Source: Acidimicrobiaceae bacterium (GTDB lineage Bacteria > Actinomycetota > Acidimicrobiia > Acidimicrobiales > RAAP-2). Taken from it: DNA of 64,000 bases. A program made the position numbers and the translations under genes. Positions within the stretch are counted from its first letter, which is position 1; each line of letters opens with the position of its first letter. Below are positions 8,433 to 17,939 of this stretch, piece by piece. The stretch covers positions 17,254-81,253 of the forward strand of contig PMOQ01000059.1 of the NCBI GenBank assembly GCA_003161255.1, in the 5' to 3' direction. The notes beneath the pieces are model-generated. The model was not told the DNA's origin and ran no database searches. It saw nothing but the letters and a program-made list of their open reading frames with translations.

Positions 8433-9652
8433 CAGGACAGTGTCAGCTCCCTAGCGTTCTCGATCATGATTCTGCGCTGATCCTCCACCGAGAAGGACGC
8501 GACGTTGTCGAAGAAGTCGCGGGGGTGCCCCATGCCTTCGGCGTGCGGCCAGTCGGAGCCGAAAAGGATCCGCTCAACCGGGAGGTGCTGGGCCAGGTCC
8601 TGCACGCTGTCCTCCACGAACGGCGCAACCCAGCAGTGCTCGAGAAACTGATCGACCGGGTTCGTCTCGAACATCCCGGGGTTCTGCCCGTGGAGCAGCT
8701 GCAGGAGGTGGAGCAACCCGGGAACCCACGTCCCCCCGTTCTCGATGTAGGCGACCCGCAGAGCGGGGTGGCGCTCGAACAGCCCGTGTGCGACGAGAGC
8801 AGCGGCGAAGTCGTGTACCAACCGGCGGTGCATCAGAGCGCTGACGAAGGGTTCGTCGACGGTGAGGGCCGTGGTTTCACCGTCGCGCCTGCCACTGCGG
8901 TAGCCCCAGGCCTGGGCTACGGCCTCCTCAACCTCACGATATCCATCGTCGAACCCGGCATGCGGTGCCACAACAAGACGCGCTTCCGCGACGCGGGCCC
9001 AGAACGGGTCGAACCTCGGGTTTGCCGGCGAGACCATTCCGTCGGGCGTGAAGGCAGGGCCATTGCGGATTGTGATGATCCGGGCGCCGTGCTCGATGCA
9101 CCACTCCAGCTCCTGCACCGCGCTGTCGAGGTCGGACAGGGTCAGGAATGGGGCCGCGAAGATCCGGTTCTGGTAGGCGAAACCCCAGTCTTCCTCGAGC
9201 CAGCGGTTGAAGGCACGAAAGATATCGATTGAGGCTTCGATGTCCGGTTGCATCGGACCTTCCATGCAGACGCCCTGTGAGGGGAACATCCACACCGCCT
9301 CTAGGCCCTGCTCGTCCATAACCTGCAGCCGGCTGTCCCGGTCAAACCATTCCGGATGCTCGGCTGGGACCTCGCACGACAGGGAATTCGCCAAGTCCTC
9401 TTTAGCGCTCTTGCCGGCGAAGTAGTCGAACAGCGCGCCCGGGCGCGGCCTGAGGGTGACGTCGCCGGGGCCGGGGAGAATGGGGTGTAGCTGACCCCCG
9501 ACAACGTAACGGGGATGACCGTCGATCTCCTTGATGAGGACGCCTCGCTCCGCGTACTTCGGATTGCGGTGGCGGGTGAAAGCGTCGCTTGTCTCCCAGT
9601 AATGATTATCGGCATCGAAGATCCTCGGGAACTGCTCGCTCGAGCTCGCCAT
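8432..9652 (-). CDS. ACMSD-type amidohydrolase (406 aa)
   Basis: Amidohydrolase-2 family enzyme, closest in this window to the partial gene at 1-989. It has FDADNHYWETSDAFTRHR at the N-terminus, the APHAGFDDGY segment in the middle and ILFGSDWPHAEGMGHPRDFFD near the C-terminus, so the metal and catalytic positions look intact. ATG 9652 is preceded by AAAGGCGG as ribosome-binding site; the open frame continues 23 codons upstream without conserved sequence. It lies 120 bp downstream of an acyl-CoA ligase on the same strand. Confidence 0.92.
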   Translation of the reverse strand: MASSSEQFPRIFDADNHYWETSDAFTRHRNPKYAERGVLIKEIDGHPRYVVGGQLHPILPGPGDVTLRPRPGALFDYFAGKSAKEDLANSLSCEVPAEHPEWFDRDSRLQVMDEQGLEAVWMFPSQGVCMEGPMQPDIEASIDIFRAFNRWLEEDWGFAYQNRIFAAPFLTLSDLDSAVQELEWCIEHGARIITIRNGPAFTPDGMVSPANPRFDPFWARVAEARLVVAPHAGFDDGYREVEEAVAQAWGYRSGRRDGETTALTVDEPFVSALMHRRLVHDFAAALVAHGLFERHPALRVAYIENGGTWVPGLLHLLQLLHGQNPGMFETNPVDQFLEHCWVAPFVEDSVQDLAQHLPVERILFGSDWPHAEGMGHPRDFFDNVASFSVEDQRRIMIENARELTLS

Positions 9653-9772
9653 CGGTCCGCCTTTCAATCTGTGCCGTGACGGAGCAGTCCGCCCGGCGTC
9701 GCAGCGCCTCGGTTCCCACACCCGCCCACTTCTAAGACCTGGAGGTTAAGACGGCCCGACAGTGATCGCACA

Positions 9773-11356
9773 TCACCTGGAATCAACGTCGGCCCGGGGT
9801 TCGGGAGACCGAAGGCGCTCGACCAACTGCGTCGGCTTGCCGGGTGCTTCCATGATCAAGCGCGACCGGATCACCTTGCCCGACGTCGTCCGGGGAAGCG
9901 GGCCGTCCCACAGCACGAGCTGCTCGGGGAATCTTCGGCGGGCGATACCACGAGCGAGAAGGTGGGCCACGACGGCATCGAGTGTCAACTCGGCCCCAGG
10001 CTCAGGCAACATGGCGACCGCGAGCCGCTCGCCCGTCTGCGGGTCGGGCAGTGCGAAGCACGCGTATTCGAGCACATCGGACATCCCGGCCAGCGCACTT
10101 TCGACCTCGCTCAGCGTGATCTTCAGGCCGTTGCGATTCACCACCTCTTTAAGCCGGCCAACGACCGTGAGGCGCCCGGTCTCCACCTCGACGAGGTCCC
10201 CGGTGCGGTACCAACCGTCCTCAAAGGCGAGCTCGTTGTCTTCGGGATGCAGATAGCCAAGAAAGAGACACGGCCCCCGGAGCATGCCTTCCTGGGGGTG
10301 GTTCTCGGAGCCAACCAGGACTTCGGTGCCCGGCATGAGCGCGCCATCGTCGGAGAGCCGTCGCTCCCGGTCGTCGTCGGGGAGGCTCCCGGTCGCACAT
10401 GGCGCTTCGGAGGAGCCGTAAACGCGCGCTATGTCGATGCCGAAGACATCCGTGGCCAGTTCGAGGAGCGGTCGCGGGAGCATTGCGCCGCCTAGCGCGA
10501 GCGTGCGGAGGGCGATCAGGTGGTCGGCGCTCGCCTCGGCTGCACGAAGCAGCCGCTCTGCAATAACTGGCGCGCCACCGAGCAGGGTTGCGTCGACAGC
10601 GTTGATCCTCTCGAGCGACTGCACCGCCTCGAAGCGATCTTCGAGAACAAGGGCTGCGTGCTGATCCGCGAACAGGTGCATCTGTATGACACCCGTGATG
10701 CTCATCAACGGGCTCACGAGAAAGGTCACTGTCTCGGGCCCGCCGCCCGTGATCGTGGCCATGTTCCTCGCACCCGCTGTGAGGGTGTTGAGGGAGTGGA
10801 TGACGCCCTTTGGTCGATCTGTCGTCCCCGAGGTGAAGAGAACGACGGCTGGAGCGTCACGGTCCGGCTCTGCCCACTCTGCCGGGTCCGAGCCAACAAG
10901 CGACTCGAGCACCACTGGAGCGGCGAAAGGGATATCGGCGCAGAGCCGGTTGCGCTCCGCAGACGGCACGATAAGGACGGCCGGTCCCGACCGCACCTCG
11001 AGAGCAGTACGCACCTCCGCGGCCCCACAGCGACGGTCGAGGACGAGCACAGTTGCGCCGGCGCGGAGCAGAGCGTGGTATGCGACAACGCCTTCGATGG
11101 TGTTGCCGGCGACCAGTACGGCCGCCGCGCCGGGGACGACTCCCGCTGCACGAATCGAACCGACGCATCGAGCTACCGAGTTGGCCAACTCCGCGTAGCT
11201 GAGACGGCGCCAGTTGTCGGCCACGGCCAGCGCGTCGGGTCGACGGGCGGCCGCCGCCTCGAGGCCGTCGGCCAGAAGTCGATCGTCCCAGAGGCCTTCC
11301 GCCCGATAGAGCCCCGCCCGATCCTGCGGGACCTTGCCAGAATCGTGGTTGGCCAT
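9773..11356 (-). CDS. Acyl-CoA ligase, ANL superfamily (527 aa)
   Basis: AMP-forming acyl/aryl-CoA ligase. VVLFTSGTTDRPKGV is the phosphate loop, RVYGSSEAP the A5 motif, NGLKI and the WYRTGDLVEVETGRLTVVGRLKEVVNRNG stretch the hinge, and LPRTTSGKVIRSRL holds the catalytic Lys. Start is uncertain. ATG 11356 overlaps the stop of a small upstream frame as TGATG, while GTG 11365 has GGAG eight bases upstream and would add three residues. Follows an HSL-type esterase and a BVMO, suggesting it activates the acid freed by ester hydrolysis. Confidence 0.9.
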   Translation of the reverse strand: MANHDSGKVPQDRAGLYRAEGLWDDRLLADGLEAAAARRPDALAVADNWRRLSYAELANSVARCVGSIRAAGVVPGAAAVLVAGNTIEGVVAYHALLRAGATVLVLDRRCGAAEVRTALEVRSGPAVLIVPSAERNRLCADIPFAAPVVLESLVGSDPAEWAEPDRDAPAVVLFTSGTTDRPKGVIHSLNTLTAGARNMATITGGGPETVTFLVSPLMSITGVIQMHLFADQHAALVLEDRFEAVQSLERINAVDATLLGGAPVIAERLLRAAEASADHLIALRTLALGGAMLPRPLLELATDVFGIDIARVYGSSEAPCATGSLPDDDRERRLSDDGALMPGTEVLVGSENHPQEGMLRGPCLFLGYLHPEDNELAFEDGWYRTGDLVEVETGRLTVVGRLKEVVNRNGLKITLSEVESALAGMSDVLEYACFALPDPQTGERLAVAMLPEPGAELTLDAVVAHLLARGIARRRFPEQLVLWDGPLPRTTSGKVIRSRLIMEAPGKPTQLVERLRSPEPRADVDSR

Positions 11357-11474
11357 CAGCTCCACGGCGCGATCTCCGCGAGCGCCTGCAGCGTCAGCGT
11401 GTGGTGCGCTTCAACGATCATCGTCGAGACCGCCCATCCCGCCACGACTCGTAACCGAAGAGTTCGCCGCTCAT
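11356..11474 (-). pseudogene. Frameshifted small gene between esterase and CoA ligase
   Basis: An ATG overlaps the esterase stop (ATGA) and starts MSGELFGYESWR. After a one-base shift the next frame reads GWAVSTMIVEAHHTLTLQA and ends in a TGA that overlaps the CoA-ligase ATG (TGATG). Coupling at both ends suggests a former gene of about 39 codons or the residue of a larger one. Its family is not recognised. A sequencing indel is an alternative. Confidence 0.35.
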
Positions 11475-12412
11475 GCCGCCCGAATGGCGCAGGCGAAGAC
11501 CGACATTGCCTCCGTGCTGGTGCGCAGGATCGACGGGTCGAACGTGGCGAAGCCGTGGATCTGTCCCTCGTAGAGGTGCAGGTCCAACGGCACTCCTGCG
11601 GCCACGAGATGCTTCGCGTACGCGAGACCTTCGTCTCTGAGCGGGTCACAGCCTCCAACGATCAGGGTGGCTCGCGGCAAATTGATGACGTCAGCGCGCA
11701 ATGGCGATGCGTCAGGATGGCCTCGATCACCCAGCTTCGGTAGGTAGAGGTCCCAGAACCAGGCCAGGTCCACCGTGGTCAGCGGCCAACAGGTCCCGTA
11801 GCGAGCATGGGACGGCCGATCCAGACGATGATCGGTGACGGGGTAGGCCAGGATCTGCCGGGCGATCAGGGGCCCGCCGGCGTCACGGGCGCGGCGGGCG
11901 ACGACCGCGGCGAGGTTGGCGCCCGCGCTGTCGCCTAGCACCACGAGTTTGGACGTGTCCGTGCCGATCTCGCTCGCGTGGTCGTGGGCCCATCGCAGCG
12001 CGGCCTCCGCGTCCTCCACCGGCACCGGGAATGGGTGCTCGGGGGCAAGGCGGTACCCGACCGATACAACAACGCAGTCGGCGCTCAAGGCCAGGCGACG
12101 GCAGAACGCCTCTGACGTGTCGAGGCTGCCGATGACCCAGCCCCCGCCATGGAGGTAGACGACGAGCGGCCGCGGGCCTCCTGGCCCCGGCTGGTAGATG
12201 CGTACCGGGATCGACCCTCCTTGGACCGGGAGTGTCACCTCGTCCACGTGGTGGATGGGCAATGGAGCCGCTGCCCGCGACAAGGCAGACTCGTGGTAGG
12301 CCCTGGCGCCCTCGACCCCGCGATCGGACAGGAGGGGCATCCCCAGAGCTTCGATCTGAGCGACAAGGGCGGCGGCATCGGGATCGAGCTGGGGTCCAGC
12401 GTTGGCGGTCAT
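11471..12412 (-). CDS. Alpha/beta hydrolase, HSL-type esterase (313 aa)
   Basis: Hormone-sensitive-lipase (bacterial family IV) esterase. The oxyanion motif YLHGGGWVIGS and the nucleophile elbow VLGDSAGANLA are both present. ASPLRAD, GGCDPLRDEG and IHGFATF supply the Asp and His region. ATG 12412 overlaps the monooxygenase stop by ATGA. Pairing with a Baeyer-Villiger-type monooxygenase is a common arrangement: ketone to ester or lactone, then hydrolysis. Cytoplasmic; no signal peptide. Confidence 0.93.
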   Translation of the reverse strand: MTANAGPQLDPDAAALVAQIEALGMPLLSDRGVEGARAYHESALSRAAAPLPIHHVDEVTLPVQGGSIPVRIYQPGPGGPRPLVVYLHGGGWVIGSLDTSEAFCRRLALSADCVVVSVGYRLAPEHPFPVPVEDAEAALRWAHDHASEIGTDTSKLVVLGDSAGANLAAVVARRARDAGGPLIARQILAYPVTDHRLDRPSHARYGTCWPLTTVDLAWFWDLYLPKLGDRGHPDASPLRADVINLPRATLIVGGCDPLRDEGLAYAKHLVAAGVPLDLHLYEGQIHGFATFDPSILRTSTEAMSVFACAIRAA

Positions 12413-14358
12413 GGCGAGGGGACAGAGCCACCGTCGAACATGTACCCACTGAAGTCGGGGTACTTCGTCATCCGCCAGTAATCGACAAGACGCCATGGGC
12501 TGAGAACGTGCACCCGGCCGTCGGGACCCTTGTACCACGAGTGACGCACGGAGGGGTGAGCCCAGACGGTCTCGGCTAGCTCGGCTTGCAGCCTCTCCAC
12601 GTAGTCGTCGTAGGTCTTCTGAGTGACCTCGATCGAGCGGTGACCCCCCGCGAGCAGCGTCCGAAGCGCAGCTCCGATGAACTGCATCTGGCATTCGGAA
12701 TGGAAGATGATGCTGCCGGCGTGGGCGAGGTTCGTTCCCGGGCCGTACAGCAAGAAGAGGTTGGGGAACCCTGGCACCGTGATTCCAAGGTGGGCGGCGG
12801 GTGCTACCCCCCATTGCTCGGCCAAGCGAGCACCGCCGCGACCGACGATGTTCATCGGTGCCAGCATCTCGTTGGCCCGGAAGCCGGTTGCGAGGACGAT
12901 GACGTCGACCTCATGGCAAGCGTCCGCGGTCACCACGCCTGAGCGCTCGATACGGACAATCTCGTCGCGAACCATTTCGACGTTCTCTCGCTTGAGGCAT
13001 CGCAGCCAGCTCCCGTCGTCCTGAAGCAAACGCTTGCCCATCGGTGGATAGTCGGGCAGGACCTTGGCGAGCAGCTCAGCATCGTCGCCCACGTGCTTCT
13101 CGATCCAACCGACGAGGATCTTCCTGCGCTCCTCACTGATGGCGTTGGCTGACTCGGGCAGTCCGGGCCAGTCCGGATCGATGCGAACCACGGCCAGAGC
13201 CTTGTCACTGGCCTGATAGAGCAGCATGAACCGGTACCACGACGCGTACCCGGGCAGGTGGCGCATCGCCCACTTCACGCCGTCGCCCACGGCCTCGCGG
13301 TACTTCGCGTTCGGTGCCATCCATTGGGCGCTGCGCTGGAACACGACCAGGTGGTCGACCTCGTTTGCGATAGCTGGCCCAACTTGGAAGCCGCTGGCGC
13401 CCGCGCCGATCATCGCGACGCGTTTGCCCGCGAGATCGACGTCGTGGTCCCAACGGGCGGTGTGGAAGACCGGGCCGTCGAAGTTCGAAAGGCCCGGGAG
13501 GTCGGGAACGTAGGGCAGGTTCAGCTGGCCCACGGCGCAGACGACGATGTCAGCGTCGCGGTGGCGCTCTGTACCGTCGGGACCGCGGCTGACTACATCC
13601 CAGAGGGCTCGCTCTTCGTCCCAGCTCAACGAGACGACTTCGGTGCGCCACTCGACTTGGCCGGCGATCCCCCAGCGCTGCATGACATCGCGGAAGTACC
13701 GGTATAGCTCGGGTTGCCGAGAGAAGAATTCGCTGAACCTGTCGTTCGGCTCGAACGAGTAGCAGTAAAAGTGGTTGCCGACGTCGACGCGGCAACCCGG
13801 GTAGGTGTTCTCGTACCAGGTGCCACCCACATCGGGGTTCTTCTCGATGATCGTGAACGGGATGCCCGCCTGGGCGAGCCGGACCCCAGCCAGCAGCCCC
13901 GACTGGCCGCAGCCGATGACGACGACGGAGATCGACTGTCTGGTCGCCTCGTCGAGGCAATCGATTTCGACGCGACGGGGATCGGAGCCATCGATGTTCA
14001 TCTCCTCCATGAACATCGGTACGTACTCCTCGGCCACCTCTTCGCAGGCCAGCCACGACATCGTCTCTCGAAGCACCTCGGGCGGCGGCGGAACCGGTTT
14101 TGGGCAGCCGGCGTCTCGGTACGCAAGAATCGCCTCCAGCGCCTGCCTGCGGAGCTCGGCCCGCTCGTCCTGGTCGAGGCCGCCCTGGAACTCGTTCGGG
14201 ATGAAGGCCCGCGGACGTATCGGGCCGCGGAGGTATGAGGGGTCACCGGTGAGGTGAACCACCGACGCGACCAGCGCCGGCACGCTCACATCCTCAAGCG
14301 CCCCGGCGACGGTCTCGTCATCGTCGGTGATCTGCGCAAGGTCAAGACCTCGATACAC
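12409..14358 (-). CDS. Flavin monooxygenase, Baeyer-Villiger type (649 aa)
   Basis: FAD/NADPH monooxygenase. VVVIGCGQSGLLAG is the FAD dinucleotide loop and VAMIGAGASGFQVG the NADPH loop. Between them, FDGPVFHTARWD matches the BVMO fingerprint FxGxxxHxxxW(P/D). GTWYENTYPGCRVD is also typical. About 150 residues precede the first Rossmann domain, as in long BVMOs such as those acting on bulky or steroid ketones. Start is GTG 14358. It is the first gene of a unit with the HSL esterase and acyl-CoA ligase, and is divergent from a TetR regulator 176 bp away. Confidence 0.93.
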   Translation of the reverse strand: MYRGLDLAQITDDDETVAGALEDVSVPALVASVVHLTGDPSYLRGPIRPRAFIPNEFQGGLDQDERAELRRQALEAILAYRDAGCPKPVPPPPEVLRETMSWLACEEVAEEYVPMFMEEMNIDGSDPRRVEIDCLDEATRQSISVVVIGCGQSGLLAGVRLAQAGIPFTIIEKNPDVGGTWYENTYPGCRVDVGNHFYCYSFEPNDRFSEFFSRQPELYRYFRDVMQRWGIAGQVEWRTEVVSLSWDEERALWDVVSRGPDGTERHRDADIVVCAVGQLNLPYVPDLPGLSNFDGPVFHTARWDHDVDLAGKRVAMIGAGASGFQVGPAIANEVDHLVVFQRSAQWMAPNAKYREAVGDGVKWAMRHLPGYASWYRFMLLYQASDKALAVVRIDPDWPGLPESANAISEERRKILVGWIEKHVGDDAELLAKVLPDYPPMGKRLLQDDGSWLRCLKRENVEMVRDEIVRIERSGVVTADACHEVDVIVLATGFRANEMLAPMNIVGRGGARLAEQWGVAPAAHLGITVPGFPNLFLLYGPGTNLAHAGSIIFHSECQMQFIGAALRTLLAGGHRSIEVTQKTYDDYVERLQAELAETVWAHPSVRHSWYKGPDGRVHVLSPWRLVDYWRMTKYPDFSGYMFDGGSVPSP

Positions 14359-14480
14359 CGGCGGACTCGCTCCCTTCGGCCGGCAGCTTCAGCCGTGGCG
14401 GACCCGTGGCCAGGGACGTACGCCCCCGCACACCTGTGCCGTCCGGGTGGTCCCATGATGTACCTCACTAGATGACTGTT

Positions 14481-14502
14481 CAGCAAGCGCTTCTACTTGC
14501 TG
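14481..14502. promoter_or_regulatory. Candidate TetR operator, 7-bp inverted arms
   Basis: CAGCAAG and CTTGCTG form perfect arms separated by eight bases, in the intergenic region between the divergent BVMO operon and the TetR gene. That is the standard place for an autoregulatory TetR site controlling both directions. The left half, AGCAAGCGCTT, also partly resembles the KstR2-type core (CAAGnnCTTG). Confidence 0.5.
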
Positions 14503-14534
14503 TCCAGGTAGCAACGTGTTTAACCTCGGGCAGA

Positions 14535-15176
14535 GTGGCCACTCAGACTCGGGTACGGCGCACGCAGGAGCAGCGGCGTGCCACCTCAGAGCGGGCGCTC
14601 ATGGCCGCAGCCACGGAGCTCATCGCGCAGCGTGGGATCGAGGGCACGTCGCTCGCCAGCATTGGCGAACGAGCCGGGACCAGCAGGGGGCTCGCCAATC
14701 ATCACTTCGGGTCCAAGAACACCCTCGTCGAACGGGTAGCCCGGCAAGCGCAGGATCACATCACTGCCGTCATGGCCGCGGCGCTGGAACGGGCGCAACG
14801 GAACGTCACCGACCTCTCGGCCCTGGAGGTCCTGCGCACGTTGGTCGCCACGTACCTCGCCCTTTTCGAAGACTCGACGTCGGAGTATCGCGCCCTGATC
14901 GTGCTGTGGGGTGAGACTTTTCCGTCCGAGGCGTCGGTGGACGGGATGCTCGAGGCGGATCGCCGGAGCCATGACGGATGGGCGGAGCTCATCAAACGTG
15001 GTCAACACGAGGGCTCGATTCGCACGGACATCGACCCTGACGCGACGGCCGTCGTCCTCCATGGATTTCTCCGAGGCCTGGCCGCCATGCTGCTGACCGA
15101 TGGCGGGACGGATGCGGACAGCGTGCGCGCAACGTGCGATGTCTGGATAGGCGCCGCACTGGCGCCTGCGGTCTAG
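14535..15176 (+). CDS. TetR-family transcriptional regulator (213 aa)
   Basis: DNA-binding repressor. The HTH spans roughly residues 15-65, with TSLASIGERAGTSRGLANHHFGSKNTLVERV as helices 2-4. The rest is an all-helical ligand domain of normal length. GTG 14535 is preferred over ATG 14472. The earlier start would put the palindrome at 14481-14502 inside the gene and add residues without conservation. Divergent from the BVMO-esterase-ligase unit and upstream of the double-hotdog hydratase, which it probably controls together. The ligand may be an acyl-CoA of the pathway. Confidence 0.88.
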   Translation: MATQTRVRRTQEQRRATSERALMAAATELIAQRGIEGTSLASIGERAGTSRGLANHHFGSKNTLVERVARQAQDHITAVMAAALERAQRNVTDLSALEVLRTLVATYLALFEDSTSEYRALIVLWGETFPSEASVDGMLEADRRSHDGWAELIKRGQHEGSIRTDIDPDATAVVLHGFLRGLAAMLLTDGGTDADSVRATCDVWIGAALAPAV

Positions 15177-15264
15177 CTGGGATCATCACCATGTCGCGCC
15201 TGCCGCGACGAATGGCCAAGTCGAGCGACCCAAGCGCCTGCGCCTATGTCGCCGCTGAGTAACT

Positions 15265-16248
15265 GTGGGAGGAACCTCCGCGTCTGAGCTAGGAACACCA
15301 GTTCCTTTTCACTTCGCTCGGGATCCCGTAAATCTGCCGAGCCTCCGGCGGTGGTGCGATGCCATGGGTGATTGCAATCCCGTCCACGCCGACCCCTCGT
15401 TCGCAGCTTCCACAAGATTCGGGCAGGTCGTCGCGCCGCTAGCCATGCTGGACGTCTGGACCAAGCCTGGATTGACCTATGAGCGCAACCCCGCCGATCC
15501 CCAAGGCGCGGCCTTCGAAGGTCTCGATCGCGCCGGCTTCACCTCAGCTGTGGCTGTCGCCTCAGAGCTGAGCCAGCCGCGCCATCTCGTTCTTGGCGAT
15601 TCCGTCCGCTCCACCATCACCCTCGAATCGGTTACTCCCGAGAAGCGGACCGCCCTCGGTCACGGGCATTTCGTGACGGCACGCCAGGACTTCTTCGTCG
15701 GCACGGAGCCGGTAGGACACTCACGCTTCACCGTGCTCAAGTTCCGTCCAAGTGGAGACCAGAGGCAACCGACTCGCGAGCCAGCCCAGATCCCCGACTC
15801 CGACGGGATGGAGGAAGTCGAAAGAGATTCGCTTGGAACTCTCCGTGCCGCAAGCTTGCAAGCCGGTTCACCGATCCCAGCGGTTTCAATACCGGTGACC
15901 ACCACGATGATCATCTCGGGCGCCCTGATGACGTTCGACTACTTCGACGCTCACCATGATCGTGACGCCGCCATCCGCAAGGGATCGCGGGACATCTTCA
16001 TGAACATCCACACCTCATTGGGCTTGGTGGAAAGGTGCCTGGGAGGATGGTTGGGTCCCAACGTGATCTGGCGATCGATGAAAGCTCGACTGGGAGTCCC
16101 GAATTACCCGGGGGACGTCATGAACGTAACCGGAAACATCTCGTCTGCAGACGCATACACCGGCAGAACAACCCTCCATTTCTTGGTCACCAACAGCTTG
16201 GGCATGCACGCCCAGGGCTCGGTCGAGGTCGAGCTACCGGTTCAGTAA
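15265..16248 (+). CDS. Double-hotdog MaoC-like enoyl-CoA hydratase (327 aa)
   Basis: Two hotdog domains. The N-terminal one carries WCDAMGDCNPVHAD, with the hydratase-2 dyad at Asp36 and His41. The C-terminal one has DIFMNIHTSLGLVERCLGGW, like the non-catalytic ChsH1-type partner. It thus resembles a fusion of the two halves of the steroid side-chain hydratase ChsH1-ChsH2. Start is GTG 15265, with a weak ribosome-binding site. The Ltp2-like aldolase and DUF35 protein that usually work next to this hydratase lie in the convergent operon, whose last gene overlaps this one's end by 7 bp. Confidence 0.85.
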   Translation: MGGTSASELGTPVPFHFARDPVNLPSLRRWCDAMGDCNPVHADPSFAASTRFGQVVAPLAMLDVWTKPGLTYERNPADPQGAAFEGLDRAGFTSAVAVASELSQPRHLVLGDSVRSTITLESVTPEKRTALGHGHFVTARQDFFVGTEPVGHSRFTVLKFRPSGDQRQPTREPAQIPDSDGMEEVERDSLGTLRAASLQAGSPIPAVSIPVTTTMIISGALMTFDYFDAHHDRDAAIRKGSRDIFMNIHTSLGLVERCLGGWLGPNVIWRSMKARLGVPNYPGDVMNVTGNISSADAYTGRTTLHFLVTNSLGMHAQGSVEVELPVQ

Positions 16249-17930
16249 CTCGGTTGTTGGTCCTCACCGAAGGACATGCCACTCGGCGTCTCGAGTAGGT
16301 GCTTCATGACCTTGCCGGTCGCGTTCCGGGGCAATGAATCTCGAAACTCCACGAATACCGGCACCTTGAACGGCGCGAGCCTCATGGCGACCCAGGTGCG
16401 AATCCCCTCGGCGTCGACGGCCGCTCCAGAGCGCAGAACTATGACGGCCTTGACTTCTTGACCGAGAACTCGGTCTGGTACACCGACCACGACCGCGTCG
16501 CCGATATCCGGATGCTCCAGCAAGTGATCCTCTATCTCCTGCGGATAGATGTTCTCTCCCCCGCGGATGATGAGGTCGGTACGACGGCCCTCGAGGAACA
16601 GTGCTCCGTCGAGGATACGGCCGAAGTCCCCGGTCCGGTACCAGCGGTCGTGGCTGAGGGCGGCGGCCGTAGCTTCGGAATCGCCGAGGTATCCGACGAA
16701 CACCGAGGCGCTGCGAATCTGCACCTCGCCCACGCGGGCGTCCTCGACTCCCTCGTCGGTGCCCGGGACGCAAACCCGCAGTTCCGCGGCCGGCGGAGGT
16801 GCGCCCACACACCCCGACCCATCCAGTAAGCCGGGCATCGCCGCGGTCGCTCCGGTCCCGTTTGTCTCGGTCATCCCGAGCCCCACCATGAGACCGGGCC
16901 GGGCCTGCGGCCATTGCTTGCCGAGTCGCTCCAAGAGCTGGATCGACCAAAGCGACCCGCCGCCGACTATGGACCTGAGGCTCGATAGGTCATACCGGCC
17001 GGCGTCGGGACACTCGAGAAGACGCCAAGCTTGTGTCGGCACCAACCGCCAGGTCGTCACGCGGTGCCGCTCCGTGAGTTCCAGTTGGTGCTCGGCCGCC
17101 CACCGGCCTGGCGGCGGCATGTAAACCAGCTTCGTACCAGTCGAGACCGACGAAATGGCTTGGCAGTTGAGCCCCGAGATGTGGAACAACGGCAGCGCCG
17201 CGATCTCGCAGGTCTCCTTCGGCGGCGCGCCAGTCGCAGCTGTTCTCAAGGCGATCGACTGGATCCAGTGAAGGTTATTTCGGTGGGTAAGGACGGCCCC
17301 CTTCGGGCGGCCGGTGGTGCCGCTGGTGAAGAGGACGACGAACGGGTCGTCCTCTTCGATCTCAGGGTCCGGCAGTGGGGCGCTGCCGCTGAACCACGTT
17401 CCCGCGATCTCGTCGAGGTCCCTTCGGGGCAGGTCCGAAGCGATACCCTCGAGCCGATCCAACCGTGGTCGGTCACCGATGAGAAGCTTCGGTTTCGTCA
17501 GGCTGATCCCGTACGCGAGCTCAGAGCCGGTCCACCATCCGTTCAGTCCGACTATGACAGCACCGAGGACGATGACGGCCCAAGCGAGGATCACGTACTC
17601 GTATCGGTTCGCCGAGGCGATCGCGACGCGATCCCCGCGTTCGATGCCGTGCTCCGCCTTCAAGGATGCAGCCGTGTTCGCTATCAGTTGGGTTGCCTCT
17701 GCGAAGGTCACGATTCGATCTCCGTGCACCAGGTACGGGCGGGCAGCGTGCCGAGCGGAACCCTCCTCCAGCAGCGCACGAAGATGTGGGTGCCGGCGCA
17801 CGAACACCTCGTGGCAAACGCCCATGGCCGCTTGCTGCTCGAGTTCGAACGGTTGACTAGGAGCGGTCAGGGCCCGGCTCAACTCCGGCGTGAAGGTGGG
17901 TGGCGGCACCCAACGCAGCGTCGCGCCCAT
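16242..17930 (-). CDS. Acyl-CoA ligase, ANL superfamily (562 aa)
   Basis: AMP-forming acyl-CoA ligase. VVLFTSGTTGRPKGAVLTH is the phosphate loop, LGMTETNG the A5 motif and WYRTGDFGRILDGALFLEGRR the hinge region. RGGENIYPQEIEDHL and LPRNATGKVMKHLL follow, the latter with the catalytic Lys. ATG 17930 follows the DUF35 stop by nine bases with AGGAAG as ribosome-binding site. Last gene of the aldolase-DUF35-ligase unit; its stop overlaps the convergent hydratase. The likely role is to activate a carboxylate entering the same side-chain pathway. Confidence 0.92.
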   Translation of the reverse strand: MGATLRWVPPPTFTPELSRALTAPSQPFELEQQAAMGVCHEVFVRRHPHLRALLEEGSARHAARPYLVHGDRIVTFAEATQLIANTAASLKAEHGIERGDRVAIASANRYEYVILAWAVIVLGAVIVGLNGWWTGSELAYGISLTKPKLLIGDRPRLDRLEGIASDLPRRDLDEIAGTWFSGSAPLPDPEIEEDDPFVVLFTSGTTGRPKGAVLTHRNNLHWIQSIALRTAATGAPPKETCEIAALPLFHISGLNCQAISSVSTGTKLVYMPPPGRWAAEHQLELTERHRVTTWRLVPTQAWRLLECPDAGRYDLSSLRSIVGGGSLWSIQLLERLGKQWPQARPGLMVGLGMTETNGTGATAAMPGLLDGSGCVGAPPPAAELRVCVPGTDEGVEDARVGEVQIRSASVFVGYLGDSEATAAALSHDRWYRTGDFGRILDGALFLEGRRTDLIIRGGENIYPQEIEDHLLEHPDIGDAVVVGVPDRVLGQEVKAVIVLRSGAAVDAEGIRTWVAMRLAPFKVPVFVEFRDSLPRNATGKVMKHLLETPSGMSFGEDQQPSY

Positions 17931-17939
17931 CCGTTCTTC

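Noticed and set aside
14472..14534. ATG 14472 as the TetR start
   Set aside because: It places the operator-like palindrome in the coding region and adds residues that look like translated intergenic DNA.
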